Shown here one piece after another: positions 49,101 to 63,494 of a stretch of 64,000 nt of DNA; the stretch's first letter is position 1; the number at the start of each line of letters is the position of its first letter. The translations under genes were made by a program, and so were the position numbers. The DNA lies in the NCBI RefSeq assembly GCF_040182565.1, contig NC_089886.1, positions 7,385,001 to 7,449,000 on the forward strand, in the 5' to 3' direction. The notes under the pieces are model-generated. The model was not told the DNA's origin. It was given only the letters and a program-made list of their open reading frames with translations, and did no database searches. The stretch comes from Anser cygnoides (taxonomy: Eukaryota > Chordata > Aves > Anseriformes > Anatidae).

Positions 49101-52100
49101 TAGTGACTAATGGAATATATATGAAAAGAGTTATCAACCAACTCAAATCAAATTCTTTTCATAAAGAATGCCATGTCCTTCAAATTTGTATTGCTGTTAA
49201 ATTTTACTAGCTGCTTTTGTTCCCTGTTGGTACAGTAATAATGTTAAATGGCTCTTTGGAGGCAACTCTTCATGCCAATCAAACTTGAAACCCTCCTCAC
49301 TTCTGAAGAGCTAATTAGTTTCATTCTGGTAATAATGTTTTGTTGCTATCCCAGTAAGTTCACTTGATGTCAGAGTAGTAAAGAACTGTACGGGCACGTG
49401 AGTTTTAGACTGTTTCAAAAGGTGGGGAGGAGGAGGAGAAGAAAAGGTGGTGAAAAATCTGACTGCTTTTTCAGGACCTCTGTTTATAACCTAGTTTAAT
49501 TCTTACAAGATTGTATTAAAATTCACTGCTAACTATTTTTTTGTATAATGCTTTCAGTTTAAAATAGCAAAGGTATGCCTGACTTGGTGTGTCCATAGTA
49601 TAGTAGGAAGAGCCATGCTTCTTTTATTCCTAGAATGAGCATATGTTGCAGAGTAAACGTATGTTTCATTCTTATTTTCACAGCAAAATTACCAGTCCTC
49701 TTTTTTTTTTTTTTTTTGCACCTAGGAAATATATCACTGTCGGAGGGACATAAAATACAGCAGAGATAAGATGTGGTATCTGGCAAAACTGGTAAGCGAA
49801 AGTACATCTTTGTACTGAATTTCAGAATGCAAAATTTAATTGTATTTGCCTTAACTGCCTAGTTTAGTCACAGTGTAATCGCCATCTTAATAATAGAGTC
49901 CTGAGGAAGAGCATGCACTAGTGCAGGCAAGCAGCTGTTTGTAGTTTTGTTTAGCTTTGTTTATCCTAGTATGCTCTCAAATGCGTACCCAGGATCATAC
50001 GCGGTTCATGCACTGTCGAAGAATTTTCATGTTAATTTCTGCCTAGCGGTAGATGGCAAGGGGAACTTTGAAGCAGAGTAATAGGCTGTTTTTTCACTTA
50101 AAAAAAATCATTTGGTTGAGAAGCACTGTATGTGAGGTATTACGTTGAAGAGATGATAATTAAGGAAGCTAAAGTCTTCTGATTAGCTCTTTGTAGTAGT
50201 AAAATAATTTAGATACTGTCTTCTGAGTAAGAGAAGGGAAATATTTGTAATTGCAAAAGTTAACTTTAATGCTTTAAAATTGCAGATAAAAGGAATGTCC
50301 ATTGATCAGGCTCTTGCTCAGTTGGAGTTTAATGATAAAAAGGGAGCAAAGGTGATCAAAGAGGTATGCAGTAATATTCTCTAACCCTCCTAGTTTCAAG
50401 AAAACTTTTAAATCAATAAATGTCACTAGAGATTCGGAGATGTTTCTATTAAGCCTCCTGGGAACACATTCAAACCACATTCATGTAACGTGATTTAAAG
50501 ATATACAGAAGTAGCTTGTGCTGAATGTTTTATTTTGTAATGACAACAAATAACATGTGGGTATCGTCTTCTGTGTAATGATGCTTGATGTTAAGCTTGT
50601 AGTAAATAATGCAGAATCTGTCACTGTCGACTATATCAATGTGCTTTGGTTCTTCAAAATCAGAAGATGAGGGATAGTGTCAGGGAAAGGATTGAGTTCT
50701 GTAAAGGCATAAAAGTTTTTCATACACAGTAGTTGTTAGGAGTCTCAAATTACTTGTTTGCTGGCATAATAATAACAAAGGAGAATCAAACATTAGCTGA
50801 AAGTAGTGAATGGCATATGTTGATTTTTGCTTACCTTGAAGTTTGTTTCTAGTCTGTCTAATTAGACATGATGAAGGTGCATGGATGGAATACAGACAAT
50901 TGCTGGTGGGAGCCATCTTCCCCATTTTGTCTCCTCCTTAAAAGTGTAATAGTTGTCCTGAAGCTTTTCAATCTGTGTGCAGAGAACATGCTTATGTAAG
51001 GGATAAGTCTATTTTCTAACAGTTTTGATGTCTCTAGAATACTTTTCTGTAATTGACTTAAACTTGCAATTTCCTCCATCTTACCCAGAGATAAGAAACA
51101 GCATTGCTTCAGTTTCTGCTCAGTACTTCTTTCTTCTTGTTACAGGTTTTATTAGAAGCTCAAGAAATGGCAGTAAAAAATCACAATGTGGAATTCAAAT
51201 CAAATTTACACATAGGTAAGTTTTTTCATATTTCTGTACAGAAAAATGTCATCTTACTCGATGAAACAGTTTATTCTTAAAGGTTCCGTTGCTTCAGATC
51301 AGTAGAAATGGATGGATGGTTTCTGCTAAACGTATCTTTAGCAAAACATTAAAGGCATGTGCTTCCTATTTTAAGCAGAGCTGAAGTTAATGTGGTTGCT
51401 GATTTTCTGACCATCAGTTTCTTACAGTTGGTTTCTGACAAGTGGTGTTCTGGCGTTGACTAGGTGCATTGTTTTTAAGATACTCATCTGTGAATAGAAC
51501 TTCTGTTCCCAGTGTGGAAACAGTCCCAAAGAGGAAGCTGCTTGACATGAGTATGAAAGACTAGATAGCAGGAAGTAAGCTGGTATTACTTTTTAATGCA
51601 GCCGGTGAACATAGGTCACGGAAACTTGTCCTGGAATAGTACTACTACCTTTGAAGAATCAGAAACTTAGGCTTCTCTTAGAAACATTGTGTGCAAGTAA
51701 ATGGGTATTGACAGGAGACTTTTTAATAATAAAAGATCAGTTACAGATAACTATGGAATAGGGTTGTAAAAACTACCACACTTCCTTGCCTAGAAATATT
51801 AGAGAAATGCTTACCTTATAGGTGTTTTCAGTCTCAAAGAAAAAAAATCTGCCATTCTGCCAAATATGATGTGTTATCAAACCCAACTCATAAGCTTAAA
51901 GAAACCTGGGTTGTAGAGATTTGATAAGAATTCTTTGGACCCTTCCAGGCCTCTGCCATAAAGAAGGCTTTTTTGCTAGTGCAGGACTGGATGTGTAGAT
52001 AATGAAAATACGTATGATGAATGCAATATTGGTCAAGCGGAGGAAAAATAAAGTCTATAAGACTTCTCCAGGAACTGACGGGACAAAGTACTGAAAAAGC

Positions 52101-52659
52101 AATGGAATTAGTACCGCATTTCTAAGAGCTGTATAAGCTAGTAAGCTTTCTGTCTAACTATCTAGCTTTGCTTGGTTTTTTCATTTACTCTGTATTCACG
52201 TGAATGCTTTCTAAATACACCTTTTTGGTGCTCCTGAAGAGTGTTAACTCAACCCTTGGATTTCTCTGAGGCAGTAATCTGCTAAAAGTAATGTAAACTG
52301 GAGGGGAGAATCATGAATGGAAATAACTTTTCCTATGCAATCATGAAAAATACACTGAGGCAATGTTTCAATTGCAGATATGTAGTAGTTTATTCTGAGA
52401 CTTAAATAGTCTTTTCTCTCCCTCCCCCCCCTCCTTTTTTCTTTCAGCTGAGTCATTAACAGGCAGAGGCCAATATATGAAACGGATCCGTTACCATGGT
52501 AAAGGCATGTTTGGCATCATGAAATTAGTCAGGTGCCACTACTTCGTGAAGCTGGTGGAAGGTCCTCCTCCTCCTCCGGAGCCACGAAAGACTGGTTTTG
52601 ATCAAGCAAAAGAATATGTGCAACAGCTGCGAAATAGAACACTTGTTCATACGCTGTGA
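46147..52659 (+). CDS. MRPL22: MRPL22, mitochondrial large ribosomal subunit protein uL22m (7 coding exons, 211 aa)
   Basis: Component of the 39S subunit of the mitochondrial ribosome; uL22 proteins line the exit tunnel and bind 16S-type rRNA. Coding exons: 46147-46174, 46286-46331, 47640-47775, 49726-49791, 50286-50363, 51146-51215, 52448-52659. Phases agree and give 211 aa (human 206). Residues 1 to about 45 are Ala/Leu/Arg/Trp-rich with almost no acidic residue, fitting a mitochondrial targeting sequence. The mature part starts near KWEKKNRIVYPPQLPGEPRRP. The L22 core follows (MWYLAKLIKGMSIDQALAQL, KVIKEVLLEAQEMAV), then KRIRYHGKG and the family-specific tail HYFVKLVEGPPPPPEP, ending RTLVHTL. 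The start ATG has A at -3 and G at +4. The N-terminal presequence is diverged, as usual. Confidence 0.96.
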
Positions 52660-52718
52660 CAAACTCTTGTGACTGTATGGGTACTTCTTGTTTGACAATG
52701 TAGTTACATAAAATAATA

Positions 52719-52724
52719 ATTAAA
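52719..52724 (+). terminator. MRPL22: ATTAAA, probable MRPL22 polyadenylation signal
   Basis: The common variant hexamer, 60 bases after the stop codon, with a GT-rich stretch (tgtgttgggtgt) starting about 4 bases later. A very short 3' UTR is typical of mitochondrial ribosomal protein genes. Canonical AATAAA hexamers occur only much further on (54944 and 55086). Confidence 0.6.
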
Positions 52725-55700
52725 ATCATGTGTTGGGTGTATTTTAAGTGCTACTGAAGCTGGATTCTGCAAGAATGACCATAGGCTTTTATTTTTCAAG
52801 CAATAGGTAGAGAAAAGTCTTGGAAGAGCAGCAACAGATGTTACTTTTTGAGTTACTTGGACCACAGCATTCAAACTTGTCTGGGCTATCAAATCTAGAG
52901 CATACAGGGCACCTACACAGTTTCTCAGGAACTTTGGTTGTCACAAAACTGATGCAGCTATCTTTTTGTTATATACATTTGGGTCTTTTGTTGTAAAAAT
53001 GTACAATGGACAGATTGCAAGGTCAAGACTTTGAGTAAAATTATCAGAATTGGACATCTCAGAGTAGCTACAACATTTCAACAATCAACAAAGCTGGCAA
53101 CTATCTTAGATTATCATGCATCATTTTAGGTTTCCTTTATCTGGGCTGTAATGCTGATTCCTTATTGTTTCTGTTATGTGTCTTAGGCATTGTGTCTGGC
53201 AGTAAGTAAAAAAGTTCAGGTTTTGACAATGTCACTAGGTGGCATTGTTTAGTTTGTCAGAGAGGGACATGCCAGTGAAAACTTGCAGCGTGTTGAAACT
53301 CTTCTTGATTCTGACCGTGGCATTAATAGTCCGATATGTATTTGGAGCTCAAGCTGTTCTCTGTAGAAACTCAATAAGAGTAGCAGGCATTATAGGGAGG
53401 AAAGCATATCTCGGTGAAGAGTGAGCTAATTATTCTGTAGTGTCTGGGAACAAATTGCTTTTGTAATGCTGAGGCAAGTAAAATGCTGTATGGATTTAAT
53501 GTGGAATAGCTTGTTGCATATATGAACAAAGCTTTCAGTTCTCTGAAAACAATCTCATTTTTATGAAGTGAAAAAGGGGGCAAAAAAAGGTCAATAGGGA
53601 GAAATCTGTCTTTACCCAGTCAAATTTTCAACCCAGATGGCCAGAGATCATGAACACAAGCATAAAAACAGAATGAGTAGTTGCTTGTTTATGAAAATCT
53701 GGTATTTAGACCTTTTCCTTTCTGGGAACATTAGAATGGGAGATGAATTGCTTACGTGGTTTGGATCATTTCACCACACTGACTAGTGGTGGCTTTTCTT
53801 ATGTGGCTTTATTTTCATCACTACTTGAATGATGGTCAAGGGACAGTTCCCATAACGAAACAAATTCTGTGCTGTCTTAGTGAAGGTGGCATACAGCTGA
53901 TTCTTCGGGCTACCAAAGAAAAGGGAGTGCTAGGGGATTGTGAAGTTACACAAGTACACACATAGCTCATACCACTAACAGGTGCTTACTTGCGCTCTTT
54001 TTTCTGTAGTGCACTTACAGAAGCATTACTTGTTTTACTGCAGGGATTTAGTAACTTTTCTCTGAAAGATGTCTGAGAGATGGAAGAAACTTCTGTAGTC
54101 CATGATTGTTTGAAGAGCTGTTTTTGGTGTGCTATGATAAACAGCTGCACTGTGCTTTGCCAGCTGCCCTTAACTCTTTTGCCATACTGAGTCTCTTAAA
54201 AGTTGTAGCAAACTTTAATTACTTTTATTTTGGGGGGGTTGGGGGAAGTCAGTGATTTGGGAAAACAAAGAATTGCAAAATAATCCATGCTTAAGAGTGC
54301 TTGTCATCTAAGCATGTAAAACCTGGCTCCCGGATACTTTATCCCAGTGCCTCTTCCTACTGCATACTGTAGATTTCCCTTCAGATCCCTTCTTGACCTC
54401 CAGACAAGGTTGAATCCATACATGGATATTCATTACTTTAGTTTTCTCTAAAAACTGAAGCAGAAGTGAGAATGTGACTGTCCTTTCCAGCTTCTTCATG
54501 ATACAGCAGGTGGCCCTGAGACTCCTTTAGTCAAACAGTTTTGGTCTTCTAAAATTTTTCAGGCAAAAGGCAGGATGCTTGCATTCTAGTTTGGCTGCTC
54601 GTCATTCCTGTTTCCCTCAAAACAAAAAGGAGGAGGATTCGTTTTTGACAGACTTTTCATCCCCCCCCCTTACACCTTAGTACCCTTTTCTTCTTAAAGG
54701 TGTGTAGCCCACAGTGGCTAAAGAAGCTCCCCAACTTTGGCTGTAACAACACAATGGGAGATTTGTGAGATAAGGAGCTTGAACTGACTTGATCCCTGTC
54801 TTTCACTTGTAGGAGGGTAAGAGTGTCTGAAGTGTTTTCAGTGATGAGTGTGCCAGAGCAGTGGTATGGGAACCTGCCTGAATCTTTTTAAAAATGTAGT
54901 AAAATCTAGTGATAAGGCTCTATACCATCAAGTTTTCTATGTAAATAAAATGTTTTTTTTTGATTCTACTGTGTTTTCTTAGTATGTCTTCAGTTAGATT
55001 TTTTTATATGGATTCAGGAAAAAAAGACTTGTTGCAGTTAACAGTACTTTATTAGAAGATAATCATTTTTATTACTGTGTCCCCCAATAAAAGGGCATTC
55101 TTAAATGATCTGTCACCAGACACGAGGAGGAGAGGCACCTAGGCCTCTACTTGATGCTAATTTTGTTGGTAACATCTGGGGGCACTGTAAACTCACCACT
55201 TGTGTATGTGCTGACATTGCAGAAATAGGAGGAGCAAGTATGCGTGAAGGTGTAGTAAGGCTTCAGGGAAATCTGAAGAGAGCAGAACTGTGAGCTGTGC
55301 TCAGCAATGTGAGATTTAATTGAGGAAAACTCAGAAACCTGCTGTTGGGCTTGTTCATAAACATTTTAAAGCATTCAATGAGGAAGTCGAAGTACTTCAG
55401 TCAACCTGATGTCTTCCTGCATGTGTTGTATGTGTTTTGTTTTCCTTTTTAGAACTCCAGGGCAATTACTGAGGAGATTATTTATGTATCTTCCTAAATC
55501 TACCTTTGAACTTGAAAAGTGTTCATCAGCCTTCTCAAAAACATGGAAGATAAATATGAGAGTGATAAACCATGACTGGACCCTGATCTTGGACTGTGTT
55601 AGGGCTAGAACGGTAAATGAGCAGCCAGGCCTGTTCTGCCTGGTGTTACAACAGCTGTGTGTCAGTACCTGACATGAACTTGGCTAGACCAAGGTCGTGC

Positions 55701-56959
55701 AATGTAGATCTTCTGATTAGCTTTGCTTACACAAATATGAGAGCTGTGCTAGCAGTACTGCCACTTCAGCGTTGCAGAGAGATGCTTGGGAAATCCTTCA
55801 CTCACTGGAGCATAGGAACAATAGGAATTGCTCTTTGCCTTCTGTCACCTTCTGTCAATCCCCATGAAAACCCATCAGTGGGATGTTGGAAGGTCACTTG
55901 CAAACAGAATTCTCCTCTAAATGGGAATAAGGTTGCTCCTAATATCCTCAATGAACCATGTAAACAAAGTGACATTCTTTACCATATGATCTATTGTTCT
56001 CTTGAAAATGACCTTATTTCTCACTTTTCAAAGAATGAGTCTTTATTGCTGAATGACAGCTATCCAGCTGTATTTCAATCTTGTAATTTAAAATAATTAC
56101 TAATTAAATGAAATAAGAGACTGTAATAGCAATAATAATCACACCAGTTACTGTGTGCTGGAGCCTTACCTAGGGAAAATAACTTGAAAGGATGGGAAAG
56201 TTTCAGGAACAAGATATCTCTTGGGATTAGTCAGCAACTGCAGAGCTAATTTTATATTTGCTCTATAACATCAACGCTCTCTTGTTGTTTCAAGGAAGTT
56301 GTACACTAATACAGAGGGCAGGCTGCCATTGAGGAGAACAAGCCAAGGAGAGTGTAGCTTTATATTGGACGAATTATGCGTCCACCTCAGAGTATTAACT
56401 GGGAAAATGAACCAGAAAGTATGAAATACACTTGAAGAACTGAGCATTCTTGCAATTAAAGGCAATGTGGGGCAGAGCATCTGACTAACTAGCACATGTG
56501 TGAGTGCTGCTGCTGTGTATTGCTCAATAGTACAACTGTTGGGTTTTGTGTGGTAGAATTAATTTTGTCATACGTGAACCTAGATTTTTTCCCTTTTTCC
56601 CTTCACCAAAAATAATGAATTGGAGCCTTAAACTGTAGATCCATGTAGTATTTTTATTGTAAATTAGCTTGGAGTGGGACCATTGTCAACACTACATCAG
56701 GTCACCTATGTCTTTGTCTAACAATACTGGAAAACCTGCAAAAATTGAAATTCAGCCGCCACTTTGTAGCCTGTACTGATACCGTGCTGCTCTCCCTGTG
56801 CAAACTTCTTGCAAAGCTCAGCCTGAATCTCCCAAGCCGTGTTTTGTTGCTGTCCTTTGTTCTGTTGCCTGGTGTTACCATGACATGGCTGACTCTCCCA
56901 TTGTGACTGTCCTGTTGCTCTTGGACCATCGTGTTAACCTTTGTGGCAGATGAACACGC

Positions 56960-57235
56960 CTAGCTTCAGCCTCTCCTCATAAACCCAGCTCTCTAGGCCT
57001 CGTACCTGGACACTTTCCAGTTTCCCTCTCTCTGTTGCTGCTGGGAACCCAAAACCAAGTTCGATGTTTCAGGCGCAGCTTCACCAGCGTTGACTAGAGG
57101 GGGATAACTTTCCTCAGCCTGCTGGCCGTGCTTCTGATGGAGCCAAGTATGCAGTTTGCTCTGTCTGTGAGGAGAGAGTGGTGTTGGCTCGCATTCAACC
57201 TGATGTGCACGCAACTCCCTGCTCCTTTTTAGGTT
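56960..57235 (-). mobile_element. CR1 LINE fragment, internal/3' portion
   Basis: The plus strand reads as the reverse complement of CR1: 'agcctctcctcata', 'cccaaaacc', 'gcttcaccagcgttgac...agagggggata', 'cctgctggccgtgcttctgat', then a segment resembling 'tggctcatattcagcc'. The order of blocks is right, the divergence high and no open frame remains. The element may extend further left (to about 56780), where similarity is weak. Confidence 0.75.
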
Positions 57236-60200
57236 GCTCATCAAAATTGCAGTAAGTACCTTTGGCACCTGTGTTCCAGCTCTCATTGCTTTGCTATATA
57301 CACTAATGAGGACTCCTTTACTGTCAGGAAATTGTTTTGTTTTGTGGCTGATGATCTTTCTTTCTTTCCCAATAGAAGAGCTGCAAAACAGTTTTCTGGC
57401 TTCTGTTATTAATCAAACTCCTAGGCTAGTGAAGAGTGGAATAAAAGCATTTGTACACGCTATTGTGGTTAAACTCTATCAATGTATGCAGCTAAGAAGC
57501 AGTGAAAGGTGTCTACATCTCTCCTATCGATTATCTTCTTCAGAGGAAGACAAACATAGGCCCTTACTGTATGCTGGCCATGTAAATTAAAGCTTTAATT
57601 AAAAGAAAACGGGGTGGACTCTGAAGCACGCTGCACTGGGCCATTAAAGTATTGCTGTTCAAAACCAGCTCTTCTAGATGTCCCCGATTCCTTGCCTTAG
57701 TTTTCCCTGCTTAAAATTCCCCATAGTGCATTAAGATGAACTCAGTAGTTAGTAAATTTTCCCCTGTGTAGTTTACAAGCTCAAGGTTATGGGCTAGAAC
57801 AAGTAGTGTCATGCTATAAATCAGGTGTAATGGAACAGCTGGAGAGCATGCATATAAGTCCTGTTTCCCCTTACACAGCGTGTGTCCTAAAACTCCGAAG
57901 GTAGTGTTGGCACAAACAGAGAAACTCCCACAAACGGCTAATTAAGTTATTAATAATGAGCTTCGTCCTGCTACCATCTCTCCCGGAGAAAAGAGTACTG
58001 GGAAGTTCTTACAGGGCTGTAAATCAGAAAAGAAGCTCTCAACAGAAAGAGGATGCAGCTGAGCTCCGTGGTGGTGCAGAATGGAGGATGGGATATCTGC
58101 TTCTCAGGACATCTTTTTTCAGCAACTACTTTTTTTTTTTTTGTCATTGTATTTTGTTATAACTTCCGTGGCTTTAGCCTTCAGCTCTTCCTTATGGTTC
58201 CTGTTCTTTAAAAGTCCGTTTTTTTTTTTCCAGGTGGAATGTGTTACAGTTCAGTGAGACTGAATGTTGCTCTGCCTTTAAAGAAGAACCTGCCTTACGA
58301 AGGGTGAGGTTGTCTGAAGGGCCGTGGATGAGTTCATGTTATGTTCTCTCAGCTCAGAGCACAGGCAGCAAGCAGCAACCTGCAGCCCTCTGTGTCGTGA
58401 CAGACGTGCCCTGAACCTGTGGCATGGTTCTTGCAAGAAGACGACGAATGGGAAATATCGAACCTCGAGCTGGAAAGGTTCAGTCACCGGGGATGTGTTC
58501 TATGTAGAGGTTATATTAGAGTAGCAGAACTATGTTATAATAGCGTAACTGTGCCTATGCTTTAGCTATGTATTGTCTGCCCTGTTCATGTGAATTGTGG
58601 AAGCATCCTGAGATCTGCTGGCAGCGACCTTTTAAAAAAAGCAAAAATTACACTTTTTAAAAATTAAATTTTAAATAAAAAAATAAAATAAAATTACACT
58701 GTTGCTCAGTTTTTTATCCTAAGTGTAGCCAGGGCATTAGGTAAATGTAGAAATGTGGTTGTAGACGTTTGAGTGAGGGAAGACAAATGGCAGTTTCTCG
58801 ACCAAGAGACATTCCTGGAGACGTTTGCATGTGAAACAACTGGAAATGTAGTGCCCTTAAAAGGGGAAGGTGACTTCAAAGTCAGCAAAGGGTGGTAGGG
58901 ATAAAATGATGTGGAACTGGGGTTTATCATGGGCTGCCTGGAGTCAAGATTAAGGGGAAGGGGTGTGGTACAGTTACACCTTTCTTACCTAAAAAAGTCT
59001 GTGGCAATTTCTGCTGGAGAACAAGGCAATACCAGCTAAACTATTGGCTAAATAGCTACAAAGGTCTGTAGCATGTCATGTTTCAATGCAGAGATTCCTA
59101 CCTGTTCTCAAGTCCTAGAATTTTCAAAGATGCTCTTAATTTTTATTTTTCTTTTGCTATCAGTCTCTTTTGCTATGCTCTCTACTTTTGTGGGGAAGGA
59201 TGCTTGGAAAGCATTTAGCGTTCATCTTCTCCATCTGTTCTGATTCTGGCTATGTCTGCCTTTTTGAAGATTTTCAGAGTCTGTGCTGGGAATGCATTTC
59301 TTTTGCTAGTGTTGAGAGATTTATATTTTTAATGGGTATTTGTTTTATCTATCTCTGCTAGATTTATTCATTTGATAATCTTAATGTCTCAGCAACGTAG
59401 GCAATCTTCTCATGTCCTGATCTAGCATGCAGGGATTTTATAAATTTAACAGTTTGGCTTTTGGATCAGATAGCCAGTAGAGGTAAATCCTGCAATGTGC
59501 TGAGTATGTTCAATACCACTGAAACCGAGAGTATTGGTAACTTGCAGGGCGCCTGCAGCATCTTTGAGGATTGTGTTCTGAGTAGCTTTCTTTACACATG
59601 AAGCATGTGAATAAGTTACTCTGCAGTGCACGTCTTTCCTTGCTAGACTCTATCCTTTAATAAGATTTCTCTCTGGTAAGTTACTTTTTAAATATTTCTT
59701 GTTTTCTGATACAGAAACTACTGACTTATTACTACATTTAAAAATATACTCAATGCATTAATACTTTTTAAATATTTAATTCAGATCCTTTATCAGAGAG
59801 CATAATACCTCCACTTTTTAAAACTAGGTTTGAGATGTTATATTTGGGGCCAAAATTCTAGGTTTCGGAAGGAGGCCAATAATATATTTTCCCAATGTCA
59901 TGCCTGGAACAGCAGGGGAATAGGGACGATGATCCAGGGGTGCATCATATACCTACAAGGTGAAATGCAACAGCAGCCCCAGCAGCAGGCTTGGCAGAGC
60001 TCTGACTTTGGCAGGCCAGCACACTCGTGGCACTGACAGCACAAACATTTTGTGGCAACTGTGCAAAGCAGGCAGCCAATTATTTTACTAATGATAGCTT
60101 CTCAGTGCTCTCCTCCTTCATCTGCCCTAGAGAGGAAAACTTTCTCCCCTGTATTCTATCCTCTTGGATAATGGCCTAAACGGATTATTTCTGTAAAGAT

Positions 60201-63200
60201 GTGGTGATAACACCGCAGTGGTCTGTGCTGCGTGGGACTCAGCTATGTAATTACATTTCTTCTCTAAGTTCCCTCCTTTTCTAGACTTTATTTGTAGACC
60301 CAGTCAGTGACCATAATAATTGTAGTAGGAATAGCCTGAGAGCTTATAGGCATGCTGAATCCTCTCTGAGCTGTTCAGCTACTTTCTGCTAACCAAAGTG
60401 ATAGGAAACTTAATGCTTAGAGCACTTCTAAAATTCTTTGCCTCAGAGCATCATAGTTAATACTTTGCATAAGAGGGTGGTGACCTTCTGCTGACTCATT
60501 TGCACAGCTGGTCCAGGTTGACCCCAGGAGTTTCAACTGAGGATCTCAAAAAGAGATTTCTGTGCCTATTGAATTCTCAGAGTAGTTGTGCCTATGGGGA
60601 AGTTAAGCCTATAACAGTATATACATGAATACAAAGGAAGAAAATGTTTGGTGCGGTATGTGAGTATGCCAGGAAAAGTAGCAATTCTTCCTCTTGAAAG
60701 TATGTTCTTGATTCAGTGAGTTGAAGGTTAGTTGTTATGCTTTAAACAGGAGTAGGATGTTAGGAATCCGAACTTAAAGAGCTGTTTCTCTTTGCTGAAG
60801 TCCAGGGTTTGTCTCTGTGTTTGGCAATTCCTATAGGTTAATTCTGAGTCTTTAAGTTGTACAGCAGAAAAAGCTCAGCCAGTTTCTGGATAGCCTGCTG
60901 GAAAAGTTCTCAGCTTTCTTAGCAGTCACGCACTACTATCTTCTCAAGCAGAATCTTTGAGGATTCCTGGGCAATATGACCGTGACATCACTGTGACCTT
61001 AATTCTGATAAATACAGTTATAAATACAAGCTGAGCTGCATCCTGCTGGTGCTAGACTGCTACTGGCCTCTGAGCTAGCTAGAGTGTTCTGCAGTGAAAA
61101 GCTAAATTCAAAAACTGTCCTCCTCCAACAGTTTGAAACGGAGAGGGGTATAGCTTCCTAATTGAAGACTGTCCTCTGCCTCACTACTGTTGTCAGCTAT
61201 GGAATCCAATACAGCACTTTCATCTAGTGACAGTGATGAAGTGGTTATTAAATGCAATAGAAATCATTCAGCCCCCTTTTCATTAAAAGCTTCACTCTTA
61301 TCTCTGGCTTTCTATGTTCTTGGAAAAGGGCTGGGTGGAAATATAGAAATAGGGAGCAAAATGCTACCCTATTTTTGGGGGAGGGAAGGGAAGAGGAGAG
61401 AGTGCAAGCACCCAAAAATAGGCCTTTACATTTAAAGCAAAGGACTGCTATATTATTCTCGAGACATTGGGGTACTGCTTCTCTCTAGTCTGGGCACAGG
61501 GCTTATGAGCAATGATCCTAGTGGATTAAACTGTGTAGAAATATCATCTTTTGGGGACTCATCATGGAATAAAGCACCAAACGTTTGAGAAATAACCATT
61601 GCTTTTCATATAAGACATGCCAGAAAAAGTCTGGAAAAAATGTCAGAGCCCTTCTATTAGCCAGCTCTTTTGAATACAAACATAAAATATTAATTTAAAT
61701 CAACTGAAAGGCATTAAAAACTTGATGTTCTTTCTTTGCCCCAGAAGTACTCTGCTGATAAGAAACAAATTAAAAATGCAGAGTTTTTGAATAGCAAAAA
61801 TGCTGCATATTTCAAATGAAGTTGGTCTTTTTATGTGTAACATTTTGGACTAAAAAAAGTGCACATAAAAATGATTACTGTAAATGGTGAAGACATCAAA
61901 GTTTGGCATCAAAGTTAAATGAAAGCACTTGGAAGTCTGTTTGTTTGATCTGTATATAAATAAGCTTAAAAAGAAGCCAGGGCTTTTTTACACAGCTGGA
62001 ACTGGGTAGCCAGTTCAATTCTGCTGCATCCTAGGGATTCCCGAACTAGGTTAGATCCAAACATGGTCATTATTCATTTATTTATTTATTTTTATGTTTT
62101 CCCTGCATAGCTCTATGATGATACACCAGGGAAAATGAGCTGGGAGAAGCACAAGCCATAGGCTCTTATAAATGCTTGAGTTCATTTAAGAGTGGGCAAA
62201 GTCTGGGATACTGAAATAAAACTCTGCTTCCTCTTCTAGACCTGGAGCAAGTACTACCAAAATCAAAAGAATTTGAGTCCTTAACCTTCTTGAAGGAAAA
62301 GCATTTATTGCTAACTGTAGCTGTCCTGGTTATGTTTCACCAAAGATCCATTCCTGGCTTGGCAAGAAGGTATGGATTAGGAAAAAAGAGTCAGAGCTAT
62401 GTTAATTTATATCAGCTAAGGATCTGCTTTAGAACTGAGCCATATTAACGTTCAATTAATTTAAATTCTCTCGTAGGAAAAAAAAAAATCTTGAAAAGTG
62501 GAATTTGTATGAGGAAATTGCAATTTACTTCTTTAGTGCCTTTCACCGAAAGACCCCACTGTGCTTTACCAGTGATTAATTCTTACAGGAAGACCGCATG
62601 GTGCAGGGGAATTGCTCTGAACTCGAGGAGCCCTTTTGGTATAGTGCAAATGTCTTTATCTACAGAGAGCCAAACTTCAGCTCATTTATTTTGGGAGCTG
62701 AAAGTTGTAAGCAACTAGAAACAAGGCTTTAAAGAAAAACACCTTGACCTCTGTAACTTCTGCTTAGTGTCCCAAACCTTTGGGATCAACAAACTTTCAA
62801 CATTTAAGGGAGTGTGATCGTCAGTAAAATGGGATAAAGTTAGCGATTTTGAGACTGTTTCATTTGGCCACTAATCATGGCCTCTGCGAGCACAGACCTT
62901 TTACCAAGAACCTGAGCTGGAGCTGCACTCAGTGGTCCAAAGGAAGATGCACAGCTGTGAATACAAAAGCGAAAGGCTATTCATTACCTGATACAGGAGA
63001 ATATGCTGCTGCCTCACCCTGACGCCTGTTAGCGGTGCAGGAGCTAGGTGTGCATCCTCTCTGGGAGGGCAGGCTGTCTCGGGAGTCATGCTGGAGCCTG
63101 GTTACTTCAAGGACTCTTCTGGGAATGCTTTGTGAGGTCACTGTGGGGCAGCCAGCAAGACAAGTCTCGCAGGAGGACTTGCCCTTCAAAAATCCACACG

Positions 63201-63471
63201 TATCCTTAGGGAGTGTGCCTCTGACTTGTAAAGGTATTGTTTTTCCCTGCTGCCAAAGTTGAAGTTATTCCCCCATATTCTCTTCCATTAAACAGTTCTA
63301 CAAGACTTTCCTACACAGAAAAAAATCATTATCTTGTTAAGGCTGGGTTTCTTCTTCCTGGGAAATTTCCCCTATGAAGTGCTAGAAGGAGAAACCTAAA
63401 GTCTCCATGTTGCTTATCCATTTTCTTGGTGGGAGTGGGAGCGTATGAAAGCTGCTCTATGTGAAAACAGC

Positions 63472-63494
63472 TTTTTTTTTTTTTTTTTTTTTTT
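63472..63494 (+). repeat. T23 homopolymer
   Basis: Uninterrupted run of 23 T residues in intergenic DNA, followed by AAAG. Confidence 0.95.

Noticed and set aside
55409..56096. Overlapping open frames of 87 and 159 codons in the intergenic region
   Set aside because: Cys/Phe/Leu-rich or mixed translations without family features, no splice or promoter context, and no sign of a processed gene copy.
61190..61435. Open frame beginning MSAMESNTALSSSDSDEV
   Set aside because: The Ser/Asp-rich start looks protein-like, but the rest resembles no family, and nothing nearby supports an exon.
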